DNA of 64,000 bases. It comes from Vreelandella nigrificans (lineage in GTDB: Bacteria; Pseudomonadota; Gammaproteobacteria; Pseudomonadales; Halomonadaceae). Every line of letters begins with the position of its first letter. The first letter of the stretch is position 1. Under the pieces are notes generated by a model. That model was not told the DNA's origin. It saw nothing but the letters and a program-made list of their open reading frames with translations, and did not search any database. The stretch lies in assembly GCF_002374315.1 (NCBI RefSeq), contig NZ_NWUX01000016.1, positions 38,392 through 102,391 on the forward strand, written 5' to 3'. The position numbers and the translations under genes were made by a program. Of this stretch, positions 54,037-62,752 are shown one piece after another.

Positions 54037-54873
54037 ATGACCAAGCGCAATTATTACGCTCCGCAGGGGGGGCACCCGGCACAAACACAGCTGTTGTCGG
54101 ACCGCGCCGTATTTACCGAAGCCTATGCAGTGATACCTAAAGGTGTCATGCGTGACATCGTGACCAGTAATTTACCATTTTGGGATAAAACCCGACTGTG
54201 GGTGTTGTCGCGACCATTGTCGGGGTTTGCCGAAACATTTTCCCAATACATTATGGAAGTCTCCCCCGGTGGCGGTAGCGAAAAGCCAGAGCCCGATCCA
54301 GCAGCAGAAGGGGTGCTGTTCATCGTTGAAGGCGAGCTAACGCTCACCTTGAAAGGTGAAAAACATATCATGCAGCCTGGCGGTTATGCCTTTTTACCCC
54401 CCGGTACCCGCTGGGAGGCGCATAACAATGCTGAGGAGCCGGTGCGTTTTCATTGGGTGCGCAAAGCTTATGAGCAGGTTGAAGGTATTGAGGTACCTGC
54501 GCCCTTCGTTACCAATGAGAACGATATTGCGCCCACGGCGATGCCGGGAACTGACGAAAAGTGGGTCACCACACGCTTTGTCGATCCTAACGACATCCGT
54601 CATGACATGCATGTCAATATTGTTACCTTGCAGCCTGGCGCGGTTATCCCCTTCGATGAAACGCATGTCATGGAGCACGGACTTTATGTGCTGGAAGGCA
54701 AAGCGGTTTATCACCTGAACCAGAATTGGGTAGAGGTCGAGGCGGGTGACTTTATGTGGCTGCGCGCCTTCTGCCCGCAGGCATGTTACGCCGGTGGCCC
54801 AGGACCATTCCGCTACCTGCTCTATAAAGATGTTAATCGCCATATGAAACTGGGTGGTGTGGGCCCGCGCTAA
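54037..54873 (+). CDS. allE: (S)-ureidoglycine aminohydrolase
   Basis: A 278-aa bicupin enzyme, Mn-dependent, that releases ammonia from (S)-ureidoglycine to give (S)-ureidoglycolate. The N-terminal cupin carries LTLKGEKHIMQPGGYAFLPPG. The C-terminal cupin carries the metal site E-T-H-x3-H in PFDETHVMEHGLYVLEGKAVYHL and the Gln in CPQACYAGG. The ATG at 54037 follows AAAGGA by six bases; the earlier in-frame ATG at 53980 lies in the IclR gene. Located 49 bp after iclR. Confidence 0.92.
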   Translation: MTKRNYYAPQGGHPAQTQLLSDRAVFTEAYAVIPKGVMRDIVTSNLPFWDKTRLWVLSRPLSGFAETFSQYIMEVSPGGGSEKPEPDPAAEGVLFIVEGELTLTLKGEKHIMQPGGYAFLPPGTRWEAHNNAEEPVRFHWVRKAYEQVEGIEVPAPFVTNENDIAPTAMPGTDEKWVTTRFVDPNDIRHDMHVNIVTLQPGAVIPFDETHVMEHGLYVLEGKAVYHLNQNWVEVEAGDFMWLRAFCPQACYAGGPGPFRYLLYKDVNRHMKLGGVGPR

Positions 54874-54899
54874 GTCTGCTGCGTTATAGCTACGCCCTA

Positions 54900-54950
54900 G
54901 CTGTAGTTGAAAAATAAGCAGTGGTTGAAATCAGCAGTAGTTGAAATAAA
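54900..54950. repeat. Imperfect 16-18 bp tandem repeat between allE and allA
   Basis: Three imperfect copies of a GCAGTAGTTGAAATAA-like unit lie head to tail in the 126-bp gap before allA. Confidence 0.6.
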
Positions 54951-54999
54951 CAAACGGGCGGAATACGCAGGCGGTTAATACACACATAGGAGCAAGCCG

Positions 55000-55488
55000 A
55001 TGCTGGAATTAAAAGTACAGCCTTTGACGCCGGAGGCCTTTGCACCTTTTGGTGACGTGATTGACACGCGTACAGCGGATTATTTTCCCATTAATGCTGG
55101 GCGTACGCGTCGTTACCATGACCTGGCGAAAGTTGAAACATTGGGTGAAAATGCGCGTGCGCTGATCAATATCTTTGTCAGTCAGCCGATTGAGATGCCC
55201 CTGGCGCTGGATTTCCTTGAGTGCCACCCGCTGGGCAGCCAAGCCTTTATGCCACTACATGAAGAACGCTTTGTGGTGGTAGTGGCGCCGAAAGGCGAAA
55301 CAATTGATAGCCAAGACGTGCGGGCTTTTGTGACCGATGGCCACCAAGGCGTTAACTACCATGCCGGTACCTGGCATGCGATCCAGTCGGTTCTGGAGCG
55401 AGAAGGGCGCTTCCTGGTGGTGGATCGTGGCGGAGAAGGTAACAACTGCCTTGAGTATCCGCTCGCCATCAAGGTTGTTATCGACTGA
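55000..55488 (+). CDS. allA: Ureidoglycolate lyase
   Basis: A 162-aa enzyme that splits (S)-ureidoglycolate into glyoxylate and urea. Family features are PLTPEAFAPFGDVIDTR at the N-terminus, ECHPLGSQAFMPL, and NYHAGTWHAIQSVLEREGRFLVVDRGGEGNNC with the catalytic-region His residues. TAGGAGC precedes the ATG. Its glyoxylate is the substrate of Gcl, encoded next, and its urea could leave through the AmiS/UreI channel. Confidence 0.96.
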   Translation: MLELKVQPLTPEAFAPFGDVIDTRTADYFPINAGRTRRYHDLAKVETLGENARALINIFVSQPIEMPLALDFLECHPLGSQAFMPLHEERFVVVVAPKGETIDSQDVRAFVTDGHQGVNYHAGTWHAIQSVLEREGRFLVVDRGGEGNNCLEYPLAIKVVID

Positions 55489-55568
55489 TGCGTTAGCCGC
55501 CTATCGTTATTTATCTATTGTAGTTACTAAGATATTAGCTATTAACCCATAGCTATTTGTTAATGAGT

Positions 55569-55593
55569 GGACTGGTAGCCAAGCTGCCGGTCC
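55569..55593 (+). terminator. Possible terminator after allA
   Basis: An 11-bp stem with two G-U pairs (GGACTGGTAGC, loop CAA, GCTGCCGGTCC). No strong T-run follows. Confidence 0.35.
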
Positions 55594-55653
55594 CTTACCC
55601 ATGCCTGCTGATCCCGCCCAGCGTTTTGCTCTTTCTTTTGTATGCAATTTCTA

Positions 55654-55692
55654 ACCTAATATTAATCTAACACATTGATTAATATTAGGTTG
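55654..55692. other. Perfect A+T-rich 15-bp inverted repeat
   Basis: AACCTAATATTAATC (55654-55668) and its exact complement GATTAATATTAGGTT (55678-55692) with a 9-base loop. No T-run follows, so it is not an ordinary terminator; it may be a protein-binding site or a cruciform element. Confidence 0.7.
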
Positions 55693-55712
55693 CGTTCTTG
55701 CTATGTGATTAT

Positions 55713-55730
55713 ATGGAAATATTTTCCATT
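55713..55730. promoter_or_regulatory. IclR-type palindrome at the gcl promoter
   Basis: ATGGAAATATTTTCCAT, arms of seven with a 3-base centre, resembles the E. coli IclR consensus TGGAAATNATTTCCA. It lies just upstream of the TTGACA box. The AllR-like IclR protein encoded at 53211 is the likely binder. Position is accurate to about one base. Confidence 0.6.
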
Positions 55731-55762
55731 AATTATTGACAGTGGTTCGCCTGGCGCATACT

Positions 55763-55822
55763 TTGAATACAAGAACAAATACCAAATTGAATACAAAAAA
55801 TGGATACAAAAATAGTATTCAA
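55763..55822. promoter_or_regulatory. Cluster of four GntR-type boxes at the gcl promoter
   Basis: TTGAATACAA at 55763-55772 and 55787-55796, ATGGATACAA at 55800-55809, and AGTATTCAAC (inverted) at 55813-55822. They overlap or directly follow the -10 region, as expected for a repressor. Confidence 0.55.
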
Positions 55823-55841
55823 CTGTTGAGGAGAAGTTGTA

Positions 55842-57629
55842 ATGGCTAAAATGACCGCTGCAGAAGCCGCCATTCACGTCCTGAAAAAAGAGGGTGTTGA
55901 TGTTGCCTTTGGTGTGCCGGGCGCCGCGATAAACCCCTTTTACGCGGCAATGCGTAAGGTAGGCGGTGTTGATCACGTGCTGGCACGGCATGTGGAAGGT
56001 GCGTCGCACATGGCAGAAGGGTATACCCGCACAACTGCTGGCAATATCGGGGTATGTATCGGTACCTCTGGCCCTGCGGGCACCGACATGATCACTGGGC
56101 TCTATTCCGCTAGTGCCGACTCCATCCCGATTTTATGTATCACCGGGCAAGCGCCGCGCGCCAAGATGCATAAAGAGGATTTCCAGGCAGTCGATATTCA
56201 GGCAATTGCTGGCCCCGTAACTAAATGGGCTGTGACGGTGATGGAGCCTGCACAGGTGCCGCGGGCGTTTCAGAAAGCTTTTCAGCTCATGCGCTCTAGC
56301 CGTCCTGGCCCGGTGCTGATCGACCTGCCGATCGACGTTCAGATGAGCGAGATTGAATTCGATCCAGACTCCTACGAATCACTCCCGGCTTATAAGCCAT
56401 CAGCATCCCGTGCCCAAGTTGAAAAAGCACTGACGATGCTCAACGAAGCTGAAAAACCACTGCTGGTCGCAGGGGGTGGCATCATCAATGCAGATGCCTC
56501 AGAGCAGCTTGTTGAGTTTGCTGAACTGACCGGCGTGCCGGTAATTCCGACATTGATGGGCTGGGGCACCATTCCAGACGATCACCCGCTGATGGCCGGT
56601 ATGGTGGGGCTGCAGACTTCTCATCGTTATGGCAATGCAACCATGCTTGCCTCAGATTTTGTGATGGGGATTGGTAACCGGTGGGCTAATCGCCATACTG
56701 GCAATATCGAAACGTATACGAAAGATAGAAAATTTGTACACGTAGATATTGAGCCAACCCAGATAGGACGCATCTTTGGGCCCGACTACGGCATCGTTTC
56801 GGATGCCAAACTGGCGCTAGAGCTATTTCTTGAAGTTGCGCGGGAAATGAAAGCGGACGGCAAGCTAAAGAACCGCAGCGCCTGGGCCGAGGAGTGTCAG
56901 GAGCGCAAACGCACCCTGCTACGCAAAACACACTTCGATAACGTGCCGGTTAAGCCCCAGCGTGTTTACGAAGAAATGAACAAAGTGTTCGGCAAAAATG
57001 CACGCTACATCAGCACCATTGGGCTTTCCCAGATTGCTGGTGCCCAGTTCCTACACGTTTACAAGCCTCGCCACTGGATCAACTGTGGTCAGGCGGGCCC
57101 ACTTGGTTGGACTATTCCTGCGGCGCTGGGCGTCTGCCGCGCTGACCCCGAGGCCGAAGTCGTCGCGCTGTCTGGTGATTACGACTTCCAGTTCATGATC
57201 GAAGAGCTGGCAGTAGGGGCGCAATTTAATCTGCCCTATATCCATGTACTGGTGAACAACTCCTATCTTGGGTTGATTCGTCAGGCACAGCGTGGTTTCG
57301 ACATGGATTATTGCGTGCAGCTGTCGTTCAAGAACATCAACTATACCGATGAAGAAGCGGCGTTGGCTGAATATGGTGTCGACCATGTGTCCGTTGCTGA
57401 AGGCCTGGGCTGTAAGGCATTGCGTGTTACCAAGCCTGAGGATATCGCACCGGCTCTTGAGCAAGCCCGTGAACTGATGCGTACACACCGTGTGCCGGTG
57501 GTTGTGGAAATCATCCTTGAGCGTGTCACCAATATCTCAATGGGGACCGATCTTGATGGGGTCAATGAGTTTGAAGAGCTAGCCGAAAATTTGACTGATG
57601 CACCTAGCTCTATCGCCAGCCTGACCTGA
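55842..57629 (+). CDS. gcl: Glyoxylate carboligase (tartronate-semialdehyde synthase)
   Basis: A 595-aa ThDP- and FAD-dependent enzyme that joins two glyoxylates into tartronate semialdehyde with loss of CO2. Very close to E. coli Gcl: [19 protein letters not shown], in which the usual ThDP-activating Glu is Val51 as is characteristic of Gcl, FGIGNR-like [14 protein letters not shown], and the ThDP motif [20 protein letters not shown]. The gene starts the gcl-hyi-glxR-glycerate kinase-pyruvate kinase series. Confidence 0.98.
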   Translation: MAKMTAAEAAIHVLKKEGVDVAFGVPGAAINPFYAAMRKVGGVDHVLARHVEGASHMAEGYTRTTAGNIGVCIGTSGPAGTDMITGLYSASADSIPILCITGQAPRAKMHKEDFQAVDIQAIAGPVTKWAVTVMEPAQVPRAFQKAFQLMRSSRPGPVLIDLPIDVQMSEIEFDPDSYESLPAYKPSASRAQVEKALTMLNEAEKPLLVAGGGIINADASEQLVEFAELTGVPVIPTLMGWGTIPDDHPLMAGMVGLQTSHRYGNATMLASDFVMGIGNRWANRHTGNIETYTKDRKFVHVDIEPTQIGRIFGPDYGIVSDAKLALELFLEVAREMKADGKLKNRSAWAEECQERKRTLLRKTHFDNVPVKPQRVYEEMNKVFGKNARYISTIGLSQIAGAQFLHVYKPRHWINCGQAGPLGWTIPAALGVCRADPEAEVVALSGDYDFQFMIEELAVGAQFNLPYIHVLVNNSYLGLIRQAQRGFDMDYCVQLSFKNINYTDEEAALAEYGVDHVSVAEGLGCKALRVTKPEDIAPALEQARELMRTHRVPVVVEIILERVTNISMGTDLDGVNEFEELAENLTDAPSSIASLT

Positions 57630-57689
57630 GTTTCGCCCTGGTCGCGACGCGCTCAACACCAGGGTGAAGTACCACAGTAATGGCCATAG

Positions 57690-57773
57690 CTGTTGCTACA
57701 ACTGTCGCCACAACTGTCATCACTACTGTCATCACAACTTCCGTCACAACTTCCGTCACAACTTTCGCTCCAC
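57690..57773. repeat. 12-bp tandem repeat, seven units, upstream of hyi
   Basis: Seven exact-length 12-bp units of the type CTGTCATCACAA / CTTCCGTCACAA fill most of the gap between gcl and hyi. The unit length is a multiple of three, so a false open frame (repeated HNFR) runs through it into hyi. Confidence 0.9.
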
Positions 57774-57795
57774 GGTAAGAAGCAAGGAGATCTAC

Positions 57796-58572
57796 ATGTC
57801 CAAGTTTGCTGCAAATCTCAGCATGTTGTTCACCGAAGTGGACTTCCTCGATCGTTTTAAGGCCGCCGCTGAGGCTGGCTTCAAAGGGGTTGAATACCTT
57901 TTCCCCTATGACTATACAGCTGCGGAAATTAAGCAGCACCTGGATGCCAATGGTTTGACTCAGGTGTTGTTCAACCTTCCGGCAGGCGATTGGGTAGCCG
58001 GTGAGCGTGGCATTGCCTGCCATCCGGACCGTGTGGAGGAGTTCCGCGCTGGCGTTGATAAGGCGATTGAGTACGCTCAGGTGCTGGGCAATACCCAAGT
58101 CAACTGCCTGGTCGGTATCCAGCCAGATGGTGTTAGTGATGATGAGGCTCGCAAGACGGTGGTTGAGAACCTACGTTTCGCTGCTGAGAAGCTGAAAGCC
58201 GCTGGCATTCTGCTGATCGCCGAGCCAATCAACACCCGTGATATCCCAGGCTTTTTCCTCAACCGTACTGAGCAGGCGCTGGCTCTGTTTGACGACGTTG
58301 GTAGCGACAACCTGAAGCTGCAATACGACATCTACCACATGCAGATTATGGAAGGTGATCTAGCGCCCACGATAGAAAAGCATCTGGCACGAATTGCCCA
58401 CGTACAGCTTGCGGACAACCCGGGCCGTCATGAGCCAGGGACCGGTGAAATCAACTACCCCTTCCTGTTCGCGCATCTTGAGCGCTTGGGCTACGACGGC
58501 TGGATTGGCTGTGAATACAAACCCCAAGCGGGAACGTCACAAGGCCTGGGCTGGCTGGATAGTGCACGTTAA
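57796..58572 (+). CDS. hyi: Hydroxypyruvate isomerase
   Basis: A 258-aa TIM-barrel enzyme that interconverts hydroxypyruvate and tartronate semialdehyde. Features are MSKFAANLSMLFTEVDFLDRF, GVEYLFPYDY, EPINTRDIPGFFLNRTEQAL, and QLADNPGRHEPGTGEINYPFLF with Glu and His metal ligands. The ATG at 57796 has AAGGAG nearby; the frame upstream to 57664 is only the tandem repeat. Confidence 0.96.
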   Translation: MSKFAANLSMLFTEVDFLDRFKAAAEAGFKGVEYLFPYDYTAAEIKQHLDANGLTQVLFNLPAGDWVAGERGIACHPDRVEEFRAGVDKAIEYAQVLGNTQVNCLVGIQPDGVSDDEARKTVVENLRFAAEKLKAAGILLIAEPINTRDIPGFFLNRTEQALALFDDVGSDNLKLQYDIYHMQIMEGDLAPTIEKHLARIAHVQLADNPGRHEPGTGEINYPFLFAHLERLGYDGWIGCEYKPQAGTSQGLGWLDSAR

Positions 58573-58647
58573 GCACTCCAGGTGCACAAGAACGCACAAG
58601 AACGCATTGAGCTGGCTTGTGCTGAATGAGACTGAAGGAGAAAGACG

Positions 58648-59532
58648 ATGAGCAAGATAGGTTTTATTGGTTTGGGCATTATGGGTCGCCCCATGGCAGG
58701 CCACCTGCTCGACGCGGGCCACTCCTTGGTAACCGTAAAGCGCGGCACACTGGATGCGGCGCTTGCCGAAAAAGGCATGCAGGAAGTGGCAAGCCCGAAA
58801 GAGGTTGCCCAAGTCGCCGAGGTGATTATCACCATGGTGCCGGACACCTCGGACGTGGAAACTGTACTGTTCGGTGAAGATGGCGTGATCGAAGGTCTTC
58901 AACCCGGCACCTTGGTCATCGATATGAGCTCTATTGCGCCGATGCAGACCCAGGCGTTTGCCAAGCGCATTACTGAGGCTGGCGGCGAGTATGTGGATGC
59001 CCCGGTGTCTGGTGGTGAAGGTGGTGCCATTAATGCTGCGCTTACTATTATGGTCGGGGCGACGGATAAAGGCTTCGAGCGTGCTAAGCCACTACTTGAA
59101 GTTGTTGGCAAGACTATTACCCATATCGGCGGCCACGGCGCTGGCCAAACCTGCAAGGTAGCCAACCAAATCGTTGTTGCATTAACCATAGAGGCCGTTG
59201 CTGAAGGCCTGCTGTTCGCCTCTAAGGCGGGTGCCGATGTGGTCAAAGTGCGCGAATCGCTGCTGGGTGGGCTCGCCCAATCGAAGATCCTTGATGTGCA
59301 TGGCGAGCGCATGATCAAGCGTACCTTTGACCCAGGCTTCCGGATCCGCCTGCACCAAAAAGATCTTAACCTGGCCTTGGAAGGTGCGCGTAGCCTGAAC
59401 CTTTCATTACCGGGTACCGCCAATGCGCAACAGTTGTTCCAGGCGTGTGCTGCTAACGGTGGTGCTGACTGGGATCATGCTGGCATTTTACGTGCTTTGG
59501 AGAAATTGGCGGATCACGAGGTGGGTGAGTAA
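58648..59532 (+). CDS. glxR: Tartronate semialdehyde reductase (2-hydroxy-3-oxopropionate reductase)
   Basis: A 294-aa NAD(P)H-dependent beta-hydroxyacid dehydrogenase that makes D-glycerate. The N-terminal Rossmann motif is IGFIGLGIMGRPMAGHLL; the substrate loop is DAPVSGGEGGAINA, and the catalytic Lys lies in GAGQTCKVANQIVV. AAGGAG precedes the ATG. 76 bp after hyi. Confidence 0.96.
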   Translation: MSKIGFIGLGIMGRPMAGHLLDAGHSLVTVKRGTLDAALAEKGMQEVASPKEVAQVAEVIITMVPDTSDVETVLFGEDGVIEGLQPGTLVIDMSSIAPMQTQAFAKRITEAGGEYVDAPVSGGEGGAINAALTIMVGATDKGFERAKPLLEVVGKTITHIGGHGAGQTCKVANQIVVALTIEAVAEGLLFASKAGADVVKVRESLLGGLAQSKILDVHGERMIKRTFDPGFRIRLHQKDLNLALEGARSLNLSLPGTANAQQLFQACAANGGADWDHAGILRALEKLADHEVGE

Positions 59533-59622
59533 TTCTAGGTTCCTGGGTGCGGCGTTATTGAGTGAAGGCGGGGCTCTGCCCGCTACTCGCCGCTGCTATT
59601 ACATGTGACGCGTTGCTTTTCT

Positions 59623-59672
59623 CCGGTGGTAGCTTTCCTTTGTCCTGCCATTTCTCTACCACCGGGCTTTTT
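59623..59672 (+). terminator. Hairpin with T-run between glxR and the glycerate kinase gene
   Basis: A 10-bp stem CCGGTGGTAG (59623-59632) / CTACCACCGG (59656-59665), a large 23-base loop, then GC and six T. It may attenuate read-through from glxR into the kinase genes. Confidence 0.6.
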
Positions 59673-59719
59673 TCCCCATTTTTCTTGTTTGCCCTGGCTC
59701 TTGCCTGAGGAGTCTACCG

Positions 59720-61048
59720 ATGAATGCCGTTTTTCGTTTAGCCCCCTTCACCAGTGAAGAAGCCTCTCGCCAGTGGCTGAAGCGCCTGGCTGAAAAGGCT
59801 GTCGCTGCGGTGCATCCCGATAGCTTGCTACCCGACCAACTGCCTGACAAACCTGCTGGACGCACCGTTGTCGTTGGTGCTGGAAAAGCCGCTGCAGCCA
59901 TGGCGCGTGCGTTGGAGTTAGCCTGGGAGGCACGATCCTCTGGTGAGCCATCCGATTTGGAAGGCCTAGTGGTGACCCGTTATCAGCATGGTGCCGAATG
60001 CCAACGCATCGAGGTGTTGGAAGCATCTCACCCAATGCCAGATGCACTCGGTGAGCAGGCTGCTAAACGAATGTTGGCGGCAGTAAAAGAGCTGGGCGAA
60101 GACGACCAGGTGATTGCGTTAATTTCCGGAGGTGGATCTGCGCTAATGGCGTTGCCTGCCGATGGAATCAGTCTAAAAGATAAGCAAGCAATCAATAAAA
60201 CCCTGCTGCGCTGCGGCGCGTCGATTCGTGAAATCAACACGGTGCGTCGTCACTTATCTGCGATTAAGGGCGGCCGTTTAGCTGCTTGCGCGCACCCAGC
60301 CCGTGTATTGACGTACCTAATCTCTGATGTTCCGGGCGATGAGGCATCATTAATTGCCTCTGGCCCTACGCTACCTGATCACTCCACACCGCTTGATGCG
60401 CTCGCGATCCTCAAACGCTACGCGATCGAAGTCCCCGATAACGTGCGCCAACACCTCATGGCCGAGCATAACGCACCACAAGCCGGTAGCCCTGGGTTTG
60501 CTCGCGACCAACATATCATCCTCGCACGTGCCTGTGATGCGCTAGATGCTGCGCGACGCAGCGCTGAAGAGAGCTCTGGAAAAGACGGGATTGATATCAG
60601 GGTATTGGGTGACGATTTAGAGGGCGAGGCCCGCGACTTGGGTACTGCTCAAGCACGTATGGTGCTCAAGCTACAAGATGAAATCACACGGCCCCTATTG
60701 GTGCTTTCCGGTGGTGAAACCAGTGTTACTGTAAAAGGCGACGGGCGTGGTGGACGCAACGTCGAATACTTATTGGGGCTTTTCGATAGCCTCAAGGGAG
60801 CGGAAGGTATTTACGCCCTGGCAATTGATACCGATGGGATTGACGGCTCGGAGGATAACGCGGGCGCACTGATTGGCCCCGAGTGCTGGAAACGCGCTGA
60901 AGCTATACAGCTGTCCGCGCAAGAGTACCTGGCTCGCAATGATGCCTATAGCTTTTTTGCCGCCCTTGATGACCTGATCGTGACCGGGCCAACCCGTACG
61001 AACGTCAACGATTTTCGAGCCATTCTTGTTCTCCCGAGGCAGTCATGA
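59720..61048 (+). CDS. ttuD: Glycerate 2-kinase (MOFRL/TtuD family)
   Basis: A 442-aa kinase of the glycerate 2-kinase (TtuD/GckA) class. The N-terminal part has [18 protein letters not shown] and [17 protein letters not shown], and the C-terminal MOFRL part has [29 protein letters not shown] and [16 protein letters not shown]. It phosphorylates D-glycerate to 2-phosphoglycerate, which via enolase feeds the pyruvate kinase encoded next with a 4-bp overlap (ATGA). GAGGAG precedes the ATG. Confidence 0.94.
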   Translation: MNAVFRLAPFTSEEASRQWLKRLAEKAVAAVHPDSLLPDQLPDKPAGRTVVVGAGKAAAAMARALELAWEARSSGEPSDLEGLVVTRYQHGAECQRIEVLEASHPMPDALGEQAAKRMLAAVKELGEDDQVIALISGGGSALMALPADGISLKDKQAINKTLLRCGASIREINTVRRHLSAIKGGRLAACAHPARVLTYLISDVPGDEASLIASGPTLPDHSTPLDALAILKRYAIEVPDNVRQHLMAEHNAPQAGSPGFARDQHIILARACDALDAARRSAEESSGKDGIDIRVLGDDLEGEARDLGTAQARMVLKLQDEITRPLLVLSGGETSVTVKGDGRGGRNVEYLLGLFDSLKGAEGIYALAIDTDGIDGSEDNAGALIGPECWKRAEAIQLSAQEYLARNDAYSFFAALDDLIVTGPTRTNVNDFRAILVLPRQS

Positions 61049-62520
61049 AACCAACCGCATATACCCCGATTCGACGTACAAAAATAGTTGCCACGTTAGG
61101 CCCTGCGAGTGACCGTGAAGGCGTACTGGAGAAGATGTTGCGGGCTGGGGTTGATGTTGTTCGGCTCAATTTCTCCCATGGGTCGGCTGAGGATCATCGT
61201 CGGCGTCTGAATGAAGTACGTGAGATTGCCCAGCGGTTAGGCAGAAGCGTGGCAGCACTGGCTGACCTGCAAGGCCCTAAAATTCGCATCGCTCGCTTCA
61301 AAGAGGGAGCAGTGGTACTTGAAGAGGGGCAGCCCTTCGTACTCGACATGCTATTGGATGGCAATGCGGGTGACGCGTCCCGTGTTGGCTGCGACTACAA
61401 AACATTGGCGGATGATGTCAGCGTTGGAGACCGCCTGCTGCTTGATGATGGCCGTTTGGTACTTGAGGTTAGCGCCATTCGGGGTAAAGAAGTCCACACC
61501 CGGGTTATCGTTGGCGGTAAGCTTTCCAACAATAAAGGTATCAATAAGCAAGGGGGCGGGTTATCGGCAGCAGCACTTACCGATAAGGATAAGCAAGATC
61601 TCAAGACTGCGATCGAAATTGGGGTGGACTATCTGGCGGTATCTTTCCCGCGCAGTGCTGCTGATATGCAGGAAGCTCGTGAATTGCTGGGTGACGCGGG
61701 CAAGGAAATTGGCCTTATCGCCAAGATTGAACGTGCCGAAGCAGTCGCTGACGAGGCAACGTTAGATGGCATTATCACTGCTTCTGAGGCGGTGATGGTG
61801 GCGCGAGGCGACTTGGGGGTAGAGATCGGCGATGCACAGTTGATTGGCGTGCAAAAACGTTTGATCAAGCGGGCGCGCAGCCTAAACCGTGCAGTTATCA
61901 CCGCCACCCAAATGATGGAGACGATGATCAGTGCACCGCTGCCCACGCGTGCCGAGGTGTTCGATGTTGCCAATGCGGTACTGGATGGCACTGATGCGGT
62001 GATGCTCTCCGCTGAAACTGCGGCTGGTGACTTTCCTGTAGAAACCGTTGAAGCAATGAACCGAGTGTGTCTGGGGGCTGAGCGCGAGCGTAGTGCTCAA
62101 GAGTCTGGCCATCGCATGCATCAGGGTTTCTCTAAAATTGACGAAACCGTGGCGCTATCCGCCATGTATGCCGCCAACCATTTGCAAGGGGTGGCTGCTA
62201 TCGCTTGTATGACCTCAAGCGGTTTCACGGCACTCATTGCTTCGCGCATCCACTCTGGCTTACCCATCGTGGGACTTGCGCACAGCGAGATTGCCCAGCG
62301 GCGTATGGCGCTATACCGTGGCGTGGTCTCTCTAGCGTTTGATACCACTGAGATGAAAGCGGAAGAGCTCAACGACCGGGCTTTGGAATTACTGGTCACT
62401 CATGGCATTGCTGCCCCGAATGATCACGTCATTCTTACCCGTGGCGATCATATGAATGCCCATGGCGGTACTAACACCCTGAAAATATTGGATGTAAAGC
62501 CTGAGCACCAGCGTAGCTAA
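61045..62520 (+). CDS. pyk: Pyruvate kinase
   Basis: A 491-aa glycolytic enzyme making pyruvate and ATP from phosphoenolpyruvate. Motifs are [14 protein letters not shown] and [19 protein letters not shown] at the N-terminus, the B domain from about 75 to 165, the active-site stretches [12 protein letters not shown] and [12 protein letters not shown], and [10 protein letters not shown]. Coupled to the glycerate kinase gene by a 4-bp overlap, it completes the glyoxylate-to-pyruvate route and is probably a second, pathway-specific pyruvate kinase. Confidence 0.96.
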   Translation: MKPTAYTPIRRTKIVATLGPASDREGVLEKMLRAGVDVVRLNFSHGSAEDHRRRLNEVREIAQRLGRSVAALADLQGPKIRIARFKEGAVVLEEGQPFVLDMLLDGNAGDASRVGCDYKTLADDVSVGDRLLLDDGRLVLEVSAIRGKEVHTRVIVGGKLSNNKGINKQGGGLSAAALTDKDKQDLKTAIEIGVDYLAVSFPRSAADMQEARELLGDAGKEIGLIAKIERAEAVADEATLDGIITASEAVMVARGDLGVEIGDAQLIGVQKRLIKRARSLNRAVITATQMMETMISAPLPTRAEVFDVANAVLDGTDAVMLSAETAAGDFPVETVEAMNRVCLGAERERSAQESGHRMHQGFSKIDETVALSAMYAANHLQGVAAIACMTSSGFTALIASRIHSGLPIVGLAHSEIAQRRMALYRGVVSLAFDTTEMKAEELNDRALELLVTHGIAAPNDHVILTRGDHMNAHGGTNTLKILDVKPEHQRS

Positions 62521-62599
62521 GTGTTGTTGCATAAATTTGTATAAACAGTTGCACAAGTTAGTATCAGCCGCCGCACAAGTGCTTATGATTATCAGTACT

Positions 62600-62670
62600 T
62601 GTGCTGCTAAGTCATTAGTACTGATAAGTAAACTGATAAGTAATTAGTACTGATAAGTAATTAGTGCTGT
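62600..62670. repeat. Imperfect tandem repeat of ATTAGTACTGATAAGTAA type
   Basis: About three partial copies of an 18-bp unit, with an extra ACTGATAAGTA, lie in the gap between pyruvate kinase and the second gntR. The gap is rich in TTAGTACTG/GTACTTGTG-like words. Confidence 0.6.
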
Positions 62671-62752
62671 TAGGAAGCCAAAACATTGTGCTGTTATAGT
62701 GGCCGGGGTAACAATGCGAAAGTTGAATGAGGACCACCTGGAGAAAGGCATC

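Larger units (their letters stand above)
55489..55841 (+). promoter_or_regulatory. gcl promoter region: hairpins, IclR-type palindrome, GntR-type boxes
   Basis: A 353-bp gap. In order it contains a weak hairpin (55569-55593), a perfect 15-bp inverted repeat (55654-55692), an IclR-type palindrome (about 55713-55730), a sigma70-like TTGACA with TACTTT 17 bases later (about 55737-55765), and four TTGAATACAA-like boxes (55763-55822) before the GAGGAG ribosome site. No gene is seen. Confidence 0.6.

Noticed and set aside
57664..57795. 44-residue extension of hydroxypyruvate isomerase
   Set aside because: It only translates the 12-bp tandem array; AAGGAG and ATG at 57796 match the family start.
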